The position numbers and the translations under genes are program-made. 64,000 bases of DNA from Xiphophorus maculatus. Its lineage: Eukaryota > Chordata > Actinopteri > Cyprinodontiformes > Poeciliidae. The notes beneath the pieces were generated by a model. That model worked only from the letters and a program-made list of their open reading frames with translations, was not told the origin of the DNA and ran no database searches. Shown one piece after another: positions 22,401-32,243 of the stretch (its first letter is position 1; each line of letters opens with the position of its first letter). The stretch covers positions 22,316,968 to 22,380,967 of the forward strand of contig NC_036456.1 of NCBI RefSeq assembly GCF_002775205.1, in the 5' to 3' direction.

Positions 22401-25400
22401 GAAACGTATCAAAACAACGTCACAAACATCAGGACAGAAAAGACTCGCATGGAGCCTCTTCCCATCACTTCAGGGCCATTCAGGGGTTTTGTACCTTTTT
22501 TAAAATATTTTCTACCAGAAAAAAGTCATTAAAATATTATTTATAGCTGTTTAGCATATAAATAGCTCTGGTCTCGTTGAGATGATTAGAAAGATTGTAA
22601 ATGTGGACTGCAGCTTTATTGCTTTAAGCTGTCAGACATAAAAGTCATTCATAACAAGGGCAGCGACATATTCACTGATACTCATATAACCACTAGCTTA
22701 GCTCAGTGTGTCCAGGTTACAGTAAGTCAGGTAAATCAACGGGTCGGTTCTGGTACCAGTTCATCCACAGTTCCCTCCCACTTCTGTGTACGACAGCGCT
22801 AACTCCTCTGAGCTTCTCCTCACTTTACAAAATACCAAACAAAATGTCTGAATTTTCTGAGAGCAGCATGGAGCAAATGATGAAATGTTGCAACAATATT
22901 TCCAGGCTCTGGGTTTAATGATCAGCGCAGTGCAGAATCGGGTCGTCAGGCTCTCAGTGAGGCTTTATGACACTTTGGACAGAAACGAGACGTTCTGGAC
23001 AACAAGACACACATTCAGCTGCTGCTTAGAAATCTCTGCTCTGTTTTTGTTTGTTTTTTGTAAATTGAATTGAGATGATGTGCTGCATAAATAAACTGAA
23101 TTAAAACAGCCTGCTGGCTCTCCAACTGACATTAACTTACATTTTTTATCCTAAGATTATTTTACAACAAGCGTTAACATTAGTTTATTTTCATCTTCAT
23201 GGCGTTTAAAACTGTTAGGAGCAGATGTGACGTTGTGAAAGAGTGTTTACTATAAATTCTTTTTAATTCTGTTTATTATTACAACTCACTGTAGCATCAT
23301 ATTTTACTGTCCATCAAAACACAATAAAACAGGATAAAATTGGATAAAACTTTAAAAATACTGGATAAAACTGGACCAAGCTGGATATAATTTGATAAAA
23401 CAGAGTAAAACAGAAAACGTCTATTATGATCTATTCAGCCTTCTTGTTATCTGCCAATGTTTCCATGGAAACCAGTTTCCTCCAGTCTGACTATTTTGAA
23501 GACGTACAGAAAATGAAACTAACTTTTGATTCTTCAAGAAATTTAGCATCAGTTTGTTGTTATTAGTGTGACCTGGATGTTTTACTAAAATAATCTGATT
23601 TAAATAGATGGTGTGTGTGTGTGTGTGGTTCAGAGGACCCGGAGCGCTTCATGTTCCCCCTGCTGCCCTGCACCCCCCTGACGCCCATCAGTCTGCTCGC
23701 CCTGAAGCAGAGCCAGATCGGCTCGGCCGTCAGCCTGCTGGAGTACCACTGCCACAAGAACTGCTGGTCTCCACCCGAGTACCACCTGTACTCCACCCCA
23801 GGACAGGACGGGAAACTGCTGCTCATCTACAAGGTCCACACACACACACACCGCCCCACACACACACGCTGTGCTGGTAGCCTCTCTCACACCTTGATAT
23901 TTACACAGCAGCCTGTAGTTCATGACCCACTTATTGAAGAGCCAACATCTTGAACTGAACCGTATCTTTAATGATCAGCTGTTCTAAAGCATTAGGATCC
24001 CACAGAGCAGCTGTTCAGCGCTGTGAAACAGAAACATCTGGTTTGGCTTCACCTGCTTCACCTCAGGAAGCTTCACTTTTACAGAAACAAGCAGCAGCAG
24101 AACCTGACAACACCGACCTTCACAACAGAAACCCGAGGCCACATTCTTCATTCCTCTCTCTCTCTGTGTGTGTGTGTGTATGTGTGTGTGTGTGTGTAGG
24201 TGGTGCTGCCGTCCACGCGAGCCACCTACATCCCTGATAAGCTGTGTGTGCTGCTGGACGACGCCAAGGAGCTGGCTGCCCAGACCACACTGTGGAACCT
24301 GGGTAACGTCTCACTCACACCGCAGTCTGCAGGAACACGGCGTCCATGTTGGGCTACTGACATGGAGCCGCCTGATTGGCTGGGAAATCTGAGACACAAA
24401 CAGGAAGGAAATGGAAATATTCGATATTGAGGACAGAAACATTTCTTTACTGAACCAGTTTTAGTCCTGTTTATATTAGTTTTAAAGAGAATAAAAAAGA
24501 AATTAAATTATATAGATTGTGTTCAGTCAGAGGCTTCTAGAGTACGTTGCAATACAGACTGCTAGAGGAGCCCCGTCCTGTCCACAGCCATCAGTGTCTA
24601 CAACTCTGAATAATATGACATTGAATTTTTGTCTGGGATCAATAAACTAGTTTTGAATTGAGCTGATTTCTGCTGGCCTGCAGTTTGGCTGATCTCTGCT
24701 TTCATCAAACATTTCTTCTTGATTTGATTAAAAATCTGGTTAAAATGACATAAATGTTTAAAAGGACAGAAACCCTTTGGTTCCATTATTCCTCCTACTG
24801 AAATCTGATTCTGCTGCTGGTTCATCTGAGCTGGTTTTTTCTGAGGTTTGGAGTCAGAGTTGATCGGTGAGTCGTGGCCGGAGCTGATTCCAGCCTGCGG
24901 CTGTGTTGAACGTAACTCTGGCTGCTCCCCACGCGTCACTTCCTCCGGTTTGTTAAAAGGTCAGCGGGGCGTGGCGCTGGCTCGGAAACGTATGCAGAGA
25001 TATGCAGCCTGTGTGTCTGACAGCAGCTGCATGTTTTATGGATGGAGTTGAGCGTCGTAAACAATGACCCTTTAGTTTTAATGATGAGGTGATAACAACC
25101 TGCAGCACGTCTCCACTCACACGTTCAAAACTCACTGCAGCTGCTGCTGGAGTTTCAGCCGCCATCATCTGTTTAGGTCCCAGCAGCTCAGACTGGAACA
25201 TTGATTTACCAAGTCACACAGCAGATCATCTGAACCCTGAAGGAGCGACGAGGCTGGAAGAGAAACACCTGGATAGTCTGGAGAGCAGGGCTGACAGAGC
25301 GGCCATGTTGGCGGCCATGTTGGCGCCCAGTGGAGCGGCTGCAGCTCTGCCTCTGACGAAAACTCTGACAGTCGGAGCCAGTTATTTATTCCCGACTTTT

Positions 25401-27146
25401 TAATGATTCATTTAAAATATTCCAGATGTTTTAATGATCCTCACCTGGAAGCTGGGGAACGTTTCAGTGTTGCTTCTTTAGCTACATCAGTAGGAGGCTG
25501 GTCTGAACTCGTCTGCTGTTTTAGGTTAAGTTGGTTTCTGTTTGGGTTTATGTGGTAACCGTTGGTAACCAGTGTTACTTCCTGTCTGCTAGCTCTGAGG
25601 ATTAAGAACCAAAATGATTTTTGGAAGATTTTCTCAGGAAACCTTTCCATTCAGCTCAATAATCCAAATGACATTTTCCATTTCACTGAAACTTTGGCTT
25701 TTCTGCAATGCAAACCTAATTCATCATTAAAGCAGCTTGTCGCAAAATGTCAGTATTGATTTAAATCTCTTCAGTCTAGTCAGAGACTGAAGGCCTGCAA
25801 CTTGTACGACTTTTATGGTTTAATTAGTGTTTTAGAGTTCAAATTTTTAATGAGGTAATTGCATGTCTTTAATTAATTGAAATGTATTCAAAAACTGTAT
25901 TATAGATATTTTATTTTAAATGTTAAAACTAAGCACCAAGTTATTTTGTCAACAAAATGCGCAAAATTTTTAGTTCAAAAATCTTTTTTTCAGTTTTTTT
26001 TCTTCCTGAACCAGCAGGTCTGAAATGTCAGGCTCAGATTTGGTCAAATCTCTTAGGTTTTTATTTCTTTGAACGACATTTTCCTATAAATAAATCAGAC
26101 TTTGGTGTTTCTGCGACGGAGCCGGACCGGTCCATTAATCCAGAACCAATGAAATTCGGACATCAGCATGAAATGGAAAAAGAGACAAAGTGGTAGAATC
26201 GGTCAGAGCTGCAGAAAGCTGCTCCTATCTAAAGAGTTTAGAGAATCTCATTCTGGACCAGAACCAGCTTAATCAAAGGAGAGCAGCAGGAGTTTCATCC
26301 ACTGGAGGATTTTTTTATTAAACTCTCAAACTGCATGAATTTTTTATCCTCTCTCTGCTGCACAGGAGCCTGAATATCTTTGGTTCTGATAAAAAATATC
26401 CTTATAGGGTTTATTTTAAATATATTTATTTCTATTTCATCTCTTCTTGATGTCTTCATGTCTGAATCCTCCTGCTGCAGAAGAAGAAGAAGAAGAATCT
26501 CTCATGAGGAAAACGGTTTCATCTGGATTTTGTTCTCACTAAACTGTTTGTTTCTCTTCCGTTTATTATAGTCAAATTGATTAATGAAAAACATTTCAGC
26601 AACAAGGAAGTTTAAAGTTCTTTACATCATAAACACTTTGAGCAAAAACAAATCAAATATGTTGATCAATGTTTCATTTACCTCTAATCAAAAGTAAATC
26701 TAACAATCTTGATTTAAAGGAACTCAGCGTTTCGGCAGTTTTTCAGTTTTCTGGAAGTTGATCATTCCATACTAATTGATGAAAAGTTATTAATCTGGTG
26801 AACCTCAGATGATTTATTTTTGCTGCCATAACCAGGTGAAGTTTTATCCAGACCTTTGCGTCTCATTCCCAACCTCCTCTGTTTCCGTCCAGATTCGTCC
26901 ATCCTGACCGGAGCTTCCTTTGATTCTCCCAGCAGCCTCTCTCCGCCGCTCGCCATGTCGCCGTCCGACTGCAGCCCCAGCCTCCTGAGCTGCGGCGGCC
27001 GCACCTTCACGCCCTGCCTGCCCGCTCCTCCTCCTCCGCCGCCGTCACCCTTCCCCATCTCCCCCCTGCCCTCTCTCTCCGCCTTCTCCCCCGCTGCGTC
27101 CCAAGCCCAGCGGCTCTACTTCAACTCCCAGTCTCCGTTCTACTGA
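14593..27146 (+). CDS. rbm46: RNA-binding motif protein 46 (ten coding exons)
   Basis: Join 14593-14611, 16276-16458, 17117-17297, 17375-17531, 17885-18014, 18896-18993, 19577-19937, 23634-23833, 24200-24302 and 26893-27146; 1686 nt, 561 aa (human about 533). All junctions are GT-AG with matching phases. RBM46 is a germ-cell RNA-binding protein of the A1CF/RBM47/SYNCRIP/DND1 group, needed for meiotic entry; in mammals it works with the YTHDC2-MEIOC machinery. Visible domains: the family segment [20 protein letters not shown] (about 38-57), RRM1 (about 79-157; [14 protein letters not shown]), RRM2 (about 159-236; [16 protein letters not shown]), RRM3 (about 254-325; DYAFIHY), a variable linker, a DND1-type dsRBD-like domain (about 389-477; [16 protein letters not shown]) and a Pro/Ser-rich tail ending in an [15 protein letters not shown] motif shared with human. 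The N-terminal 35 residues are acidic and less conserved. It follows lrat as in human. Confidence 0.95.
16276..16458 (+). CDS. rbm46: rbm46 coding exon 2
   Basis: 183 nt, residues 7-68. An Asp/Ser/Gly-rich acidic stretch is followed by the highly conserved segment ending in the GGPPPG of the family. Donor GTAAAC. Confidence 0.93.
16785..16990. repeat. Degenerate AT-rich repeat in rbm46 intron 2
   Basis: Words such as TAATTGAT, TCAGAATA and TTTGATCATCTGAATATT recur irregularly. It includes a perfect 9-bp hairpin, GACGATTGA (16801-16809) with TCAATCGTC (16818-16826). Confidence 0.5.
17117..17297 (+). CDS. rbm46: rbm46 coding exon 3 (RRM1)
   Basis: 181 nt, residues 68-128. Begins [18 protein letters not shown] and ends in YTN plus two bases of an Arg codon. 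The donor GTGGCG is weak but is fixed by alignment with human RBM46; a stronger-looking GTGAGC lies 32 nt downstream and would shift the frame. Confidence 0.92.
17375..17531 (+). CDS. rbm46: rbm46 coding exon 4 (end of RRM1, start of RRM2)
   Basis: 157 nt, completes Arg128 and encodes 129-180. Contains [18 protein letters not shown], nearly invariant in this family. The intron before it is only 77 nt. Donor GTGGTT. Confidence 0.92.
17816..17868. repeat. (GT)n tract at the 3' end of rbm46 intron 4
   Basis: About 26 GT dinucleotides ending 16 nt before the acceptor of exon 5, in place of a normal pyrimidine tract. Confidence 0.95.
17885..18014 (+). CDS. rbm46: rbm46 coding exon 5 (RRM2)
   Basis: 130 nt, residues 181-224. 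Begins [14 protein letters not shown] and carries the RNP1 motif RGFAFVEY. Phase 1 donor GTACTG. Confidence 0.93.
18380..18403. repeat. (ATAATAT)-type AT microsatellite
   Basis: Short tandem TATAA units in rbm46 intron 5. Confidence 0.8.
18896..18993 (+). CDS. rbm46: rbm46 coding exon 6
   Basis: 98 nt, residues 224-256. Encodes [18 protein letters not shown], the conserved link from RRM2 to RRM3, and ends VRVLY. The donor lies in TACGTACGTAC, so a second GT exists 4 nt downstream; only the first keeps frame. Confidence 0.93.
19396..19478. repeat. (CA)n microsatellite in rbm46 intron 6
   Basis: About 40 CA units with one interruption, ending about 100 nt before exon 7. It makes the minus strand look open. 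Confidence 0.95.
19577..19937 (+). CDS. rbm46: rbm46 coding exon 7 (RRM3 and linker)
   Basis: 361 nt, residues 257-376. Begins [13 protein letters not shown] and encodes RRM3 with its RNP1 DYAFIHY, then a Gly/Ala/Arg-rich linker (ending [10 protein letters not shown]) that is poorly conserved in the family. Phase 1 donor GTGAGG. Confidence 0.93.
20082..20229. repeat. 37-bp minisatellite with a GC box in each unit
   Basis: Four tandem units beginning CACCTGTTCACCTCTACAG, each carrying CCCCGCCCCC (an Sp1/KLF-type box). Units are nearly identical. It lies about 145 bp into rbm46 intron 7. Confidence 0.95.
20230..23608. other. rbm46: Bulk of rbm46 intron 7
   Basis: Long intron without recognisable exons. 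It includes a degenerate TTGGTT/CAGTCAG-rich stretch (21221-21430) and irregular GGATAAAACT repeats (23331-23411). Other open frames have no family resemblance. Confidence 0.65.
23611..23628. repeat. (GT)n tract just before rbm46 exon 8
   Basis: About nine GT units ending five bases before the acceptor CAG, replacing the pyrimidine tract. Confidence 0.9.
23634..23833 (+). CDS. rbm46: rbm46 coding exon 8 (dsRBD-like domain, first part)
   Basis: 200 nt, residues 377-443. Encodes [20 protein letters not shown], then the start of the DND1-type dsRBD-like fold ([18 protein letters not shown]). The donor AAG/GTCCAC is poor and runs straight into a CA repeat. Exons 8 and 9 together are 303 nt, so skipping both keeps frame. 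Confidence 0.92.
23837..23867. repeat. (CA)n tract at the 5' end of rbm46 intron 8
   Basis: A 15-nt and an 11-nt CA tract separated by CGCCC, starting three bases after the exon 8 donor. Complementary to the GT tract at the other end of the same intron. Confidence 0.92.
24165..24197. repeat. (GT)n tract at the 3' end of rbm46 intron 8
   Basis: A 33-nt GT tract with one interruption that runs directly into the acceptor TAG. A CT stretch lies just before it. Confidence 0.95.
24200..24302 (+). CDS. rbm46: rbm46 coding exon 9 (dsRBD-like domain, second part)
   Basis: 103 nt, residues 444-477: [16 protein letters not shown] then [15 protein letters not shown], matching the helix that closes this domain in the family. 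Phase 1 donor GTAACG. Confidence 0.92.
24303..26590. other. rbm46: rbm46 intron 9, no exon recognised
   Basis: Intron sequence with many short open frames, none resembling a known protein. Includes a short (AAG)n run near 26479-26496. Confidence 0.6.
26591..26770 (+). mobile_element. Dispersed fish repeat, copy 1
   Basis: Shares ACATTTCAGCAACAAGG, GATTTAAAGGAACTCAG and CAGTTTTCTGGAAGTT with the longer copy at 53528. Same orientation. Non-coding; it resembles a repeat I remember as common in fish, whose class I cannot name. It sits 120 bp before rbm46 exon 10. Confidence 0.65.
26893..27146 (+). CDS. rbm46: rbm46 coding exon 10 (Pro/Ser-rich tail)
   Basis: 254 nt, residues 478-561 and TGA stop. 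Encodes a Ser/Pro-rich low-complexity tail including [18 protein letters not shown] and the family-like C-terminus [12 protein letters not shown]. Acceptor GTCCAG. Confidence 0.9.
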
Positions 27147-27148
27147 CG

Positions 27149-27852
27149 GTGAGGCTAAAACTCTCCACACTTCACTTATCTCACCTCAAGCTAATGTGTT
27201 TTCACATCCGTCTGTACAAAATGGAAACAAGAGATTATTTTTGTTAAGCTACGTTCTCAGAGCAGGTCTTTATGTTTAGGGCCACTGACAAAAACAATAA
27301 TTCAGACATTTTTTCATTCAGAATTCTGACTTTTGATCTCAGAAGATTAAAGTCAGAATCTGATAAAAATGCCAAAATTTGGAGAAAAAGTCAAGTCTGA
27401 GGAAAAAGGTTCAAATTCTGAGAAAAAAACTTTTGGTCAAACTTGGAATTAGAAACTCTCTTATGAATATGGAGTAGAAGAAGAAAATAAAGAGAAAGTG
27501 GATGAAAAGCTGTCCTCTTGGTAAAGTAACAATGAGAAACGAGATCAGCTGTAACTTTATAAATCCAGAATTTAAAACCGATCCGGAGATTAAATGAAAC
27601 ATTTTGATTGTATTTTCCGTCGTAGAGCTTTTACTGATTGCTGATGTCTTTCCTTCTTGGCATTGTGTTAACACAAACCGCTGCTTCTATAGAGGAGCCT
27701 CACTCATCATGATGATGATGATGATGGTCCGTTTATCTCTTTTGTTTGATGAAGGTTTGTCCTTCACCTTGGTGCCATGGAAACCTTCTTTTCTTACCTC
27801 TATTGGACAGAATGTGTAGAAACTGTTTGTTTTTGTTTTTTCCTGATTGCAG
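27149..27852 (+). other. rbm46: Possible intron in the rbm46 3' UTR
   Basis: A donor-like ACG/GTGAGG lies two bases after the rbm46 stop codon. A strong acceptor follows at 27851-27852, a long T-rich tract ending GATTGCAG. If spliced, the junction would sit too close to the stop to trigger nonsense-mediated decay. Unproven. Confidence 0.3.
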
Positions 27853-29491
27853 GGAGTCGTTTGTCGCCCAGGGAGCGAGCTGCGTCCCCGGAGGAAGAGG
27901 AGGGTGAGGAAGGCAGGCAGCAGTGTGTCCATGCAGGTTTCCAGCCGCTCACTCTCTTCTCTCCGTTTGATATTCGGAGTTAACGCAACGGTTCTCTGGT
28001 TTTCCTGGCGTTTGTCAGATCTCAGAACGTCCTCTCATCTTCCCGTCTCTCTGTCCTCATCTCCTCATCATGTCCCACCGAGTCCAGAACCGGCCCGATC
28101 TGACCTCCTGCCCTCAGATCCGGTTACATAAACAGCAGCAGAGCTCGTCTTTCTCCACAGATCCAACTTCTGAAGCTTTTCAGGAAATGTTGGCGCGTTG
28201 AGCTAATGATTCAGACGGAGCAGGGATAAAATGGCCGCCTCCTCTCCGCTTCCTCTCATCCTCTCAGCAGCTGAAAACAGATTCATCTCCCCGTTTGTAG
28301 CTCCTGACCGCTTTCATGTAAACCTGTCTAAATCCAAGAGCTTCTCCAAGCAAAACAAAACTCATTTTATGATTTTTAAGGCTTCAACTTCTCAGAAAAA
28401 AGGCCTAAAAAAGCAGATTTAATAATTATAAATAGACTGTAGCGTTTAAATGTCAAACAGGAATAAAACTGTTTATTTTTAAGCCATAGAAACTAATCAG
28501 GTTTGTTTGTGTTTTCTCTGCAGATTCAGATAAAAATATGGAAATAATTCACTATTAATATTCTCTATGATTAACAGACATGGTGGCATTTTCCAAAAAT
28601 TTCAACTAAATATTTAGAAAAATTTAGCCGATCTACAGGAATCTATTATATCACTAATAATAGTAATAACACAACATGGCTGTAAAAACAATTCTAAAGT
28701 ACAATAATAAGGTAAATATGAACACATACATAAAGTTAATAATTTAATGAAAATAAAAATTTTCTTACTTTAGGCCAGCGTTTTTCACTTTTATTGGTTT
28801 AAAATAGTATGAAAGGAATATTATTACATTTAATATGCACCTTTTTCAAAAATACCTTTTTGATTTTTGTTTTAATTGTTAAGATTACTTATTTAAAAAG
28901 TCTTTTTTGTTGAAGGAGTATTTTGCTTTTGAAATTTTAGATTTAGGTGACTTATTTTAAAGTTTATTTATTAATAAGTTCATTTATTCATTTTCTCAGA
29001 TCTTCCACTTTCAAATGTTTTACTTTTTTATTTTTATTTTGAAGCTACATTTATTTAAGGAGATAAATTTTTTTTGTTAAATTGTTTTACAAATTACTTA
29101 TTTATGCTTGGAAACAAAATACTTAATATTTGTAAAACATTTTTAAAAAAAATTATTTTATTTTGAAAGGCCTTATTGATTAACATAAAGTCATTAAATG
29201 CATTGCAGGAGTTAAACTTTCATTAATTAAGGATTTTCAGGAACAAATAAATTAGTCTTTTTTAAATCTTCATTTAAATGTTTTTCTTTATGATTATGTT
29301 TAAATAATTTTTTTCCATTTAATATAATGGCCAGAATGGCTTTCCATACGAAGCATAGATTAGTTTAGGTTTATTTGTTTGCGGTCAGATTTCAGGACGT
29401 TCCTGCGTTTGTAGAGAAACCGGTTTTAACATTCTGAGTAATAAGGAAGAGAAAACGTGCCGCTGTTTTTCTAACCTGTTAGTGAGAGAGA

Positions 29492-29537
29492 GGAGAGGAT
29501 GAGGATGAGGATGAGGATGAGGAGGATGAGGAGGAGG
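29492..29537. repeat. (GATGAG)n repeat
   Basis: Irregular GAGGAT/GATGAG units. Confidence 0.85.
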
Positions 29538-32180
29538 GAAAGTTTCTGCACAGAAGACGAGAGGACCGTCTGAACCAACTGAAGTTTCATTCAGAGCAAA
29601 CAGACGAGTTTCCAGCTGCAGCTGCTGAAACGTTTGTGGCTCTGAACGTGTTTTATTGTTCTGAGCCTGAGTTTTATTGTTTTGGCTCAAGTGTTTTATT
29701 CTCATTGATCTGTTCAAGCTGAGCAGCTCAGAAATGTTCTTTATTTTTATTTTATTCTTTTTTTTGTTCCCCGACACAGAAAGTCGATATTCATGTTTGT
29801 TTCACTGGTGGTTTGTTTGTCGTTGTTGGAGTTAATTTAGTGTGTAGTCTGCAGCCAAACAGCCATTTTGAATCTGAGTTTGTCCCGACGCTGTGAATGA
29901 ACAACCACAAATATATGTTTTTAATCCGACTTTCAAATCGCCTTGATTATCAGAACAATCTAAACCTGAGCAAAGAAATATTTAAGAGTCCAAAGACTAA
30001 AGGGAAATCACAAATCAGGCGCGCAGCTCTGGAGTTTGAAAGGTCTGTGCAAAGTAAATTATTCATTTGTGTGAAGGTCACCCTATTTATTAAAACAGAT
30101 AAAACATGAAGTGTTTTCAGCTGCTGTGAAACAAATGAAGGCTTTGATTGCTGATGATCAATCTAGCTGAAGATGAAATGTTTTGTGCTTAAATGTTGAA
30201 ACGGTTTCATTTCTCCGGCCAAAACAAACAGATGCTGGTGAGTCTTTAAATAAAACTCATTTATTTACCAAACATTTTAAACTTCTCCAGTCTGTTCGCC
30301 TCCACATCTGCATCAGCGGTTATTTCACTCACGTATGTTGATAATTGTTTTTATTTCTGCCTCTTGAAGCACTTTGGAGCAACACTGCTGTTTTTAAATG
30401 TGCTTTAAAATAAAGTTGACCTTGACGTCTGTCTTCTTTACGTCCAGATGTAGAGTTTAATTAACAAATGCTGACTGTGAAAGGATAGAAATATTTCATT
30501 TTTATCTTATGTGGGTTTTATATCATTTAAATGACTAAATCAGACTTTACCTTTACTTTATGCTGTTTGTTGTTGTGGTTTCTCGGTTTTGTTTCTCTCT
30601 CTCTGCAGGTTTAGACTTTTCTTTGCTCCTTCTTTTCCTTCTCTTTCCATCCCATTTGAAATGGACCCGGATCAACTGCTGATAGTTTCATACGTTCACC
30701 ATCATGTCATCATGGAAGTGATGACTCGGCTCTTTCAGCTCCTTTGATTTGTGGATTATTTTCTGTATTCAGCAGCATTAGGAGCTCAGTGAAAATCCCT
30801 GTCATGTTCCATCAGGATAATTATGTGTCAGAATAAAAGTTTAATGAGTCGTCTGCCATTTTGATGTAATGAACATTAGGCCCTGCTGTTCTGAAGGTCG
30901 GCGTTATAAAACCCAGGAAGTGGCGTCCTGTCAGCGTTTGAACGCTGTTTGGACAGAAACAACTTTTCTCCTCTCTGCTGCACATTTGCATTTGTTCTCC
31001 TCTAAACGTCTCTTTTTCTCCGTTCTTCCCTCCCTCTCTCTCTCTTCTCCGTCCTTGGGTTTAGTTTCCATTCCTGTTTTCACACCCAGAGCTCTGCAGC
31101 TTTGTTTTCACCGGGGCTGTTGTTGTTTTAACTCACATTAGAGTCTTTTTTCCTTTGTGCTGCTCAGGAACATGAGCTGCTGCGTCGGAGGATGAAACGG
31201 CTCAAACCCCCACAGAACAAACTAAACGAGAAAAAAAACTGGACTTCTCGTGTTTCTTATAAACATTTTTTCTCACACGTTCCAAAACGTTTTTTTCTAA
31301 GTTCTGCATTAGAAAAATGAAGTCATTAAGAGGTTAATAAGTTGTACTCAGAAGGATCAGTAATTGGTCGTCAGTCATTAATGTGGCCTGACCTCCAAGT
31401 CGTTGCTGCTTCCTGGTCCAAACATTTAATGACTAGCAGAACCCGACCTGGATGTGGTTCAGATGTTCAAACTGAGAATTTATACATCTAAGCTCATTTT
31501 ATTTTTTAAATCCTTTCAGTTTTACTTTGTTCCTTTATGAAAACAAAGTGCTCAAAAGTTGTAAATCAGAATTTAATACGACATTCATTTCCAACATGCA
31601 TCTGCTCCTTTGTTTTGTTTTAGATCCTTGAGTGGATAACGAGGTTTTTAGTTTTCCACCAGCTGAGCCTAAAACTAGAGGAAGGAGGAGGAGCTGCAGA
31701 ACAGATGAAAGCAAGAGAGAGAGGGCCAAAAGATGAAGAGGAGGAGGATCAGAGGAAGAGTAATATTTGTGGAGGGTAAAATCAGGGTGAGCAGTTGGCT
31801 TGTCAGCAGGAGAGTCTGTGCATCAGAGTCGACACAGTTCATGTTTCATTTTGTGCGTCTGCAGCAGAACTCCTAATTCCTCCTCTGATTTTAAACGATG
31901 AAACGCTTTGCTGCTCGGTCAGCCCAAAAACCTGAGCCCGGCTCCTCGTTTCCAGTCCCTGGGTTTTCATCGGCGCTGGGAGTTCATCAGACAGTCAGGC
32001 ACCTCTGTGGACGCCTCGGCTCGCTCTGCCATCTGCTTTCATTTCTTTTTAAGTAGCTTAGAATACCTGAAGCTCTGCATTTACAAAGCAAATGCAGATA
32101 TTTTCATCACCAAATACAGAGTGGCCTTCATTTGAATAGCACTTTATCAAATCCAAGGACTTTAATCTGCAGTCATTCAT

Positions 32181-32243
32181 GTAGCCAGCTGTGCAGCCAG
32201 CTGTGTACATGCTGGCTACACAGCTGGCTGCACAGCTAGCTAC
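32181..32243. repeat. 25-bp near-perfect inverted repeat
   Basis: Arms 32181-32205 and 32219-32243 are reverse complements with one mismatch, around a 13-bp loop. The sequence is built from repeated CAGCTG/TAGCCAGC words, each with an E-box (CAGCTG). Confidence 0.85.
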
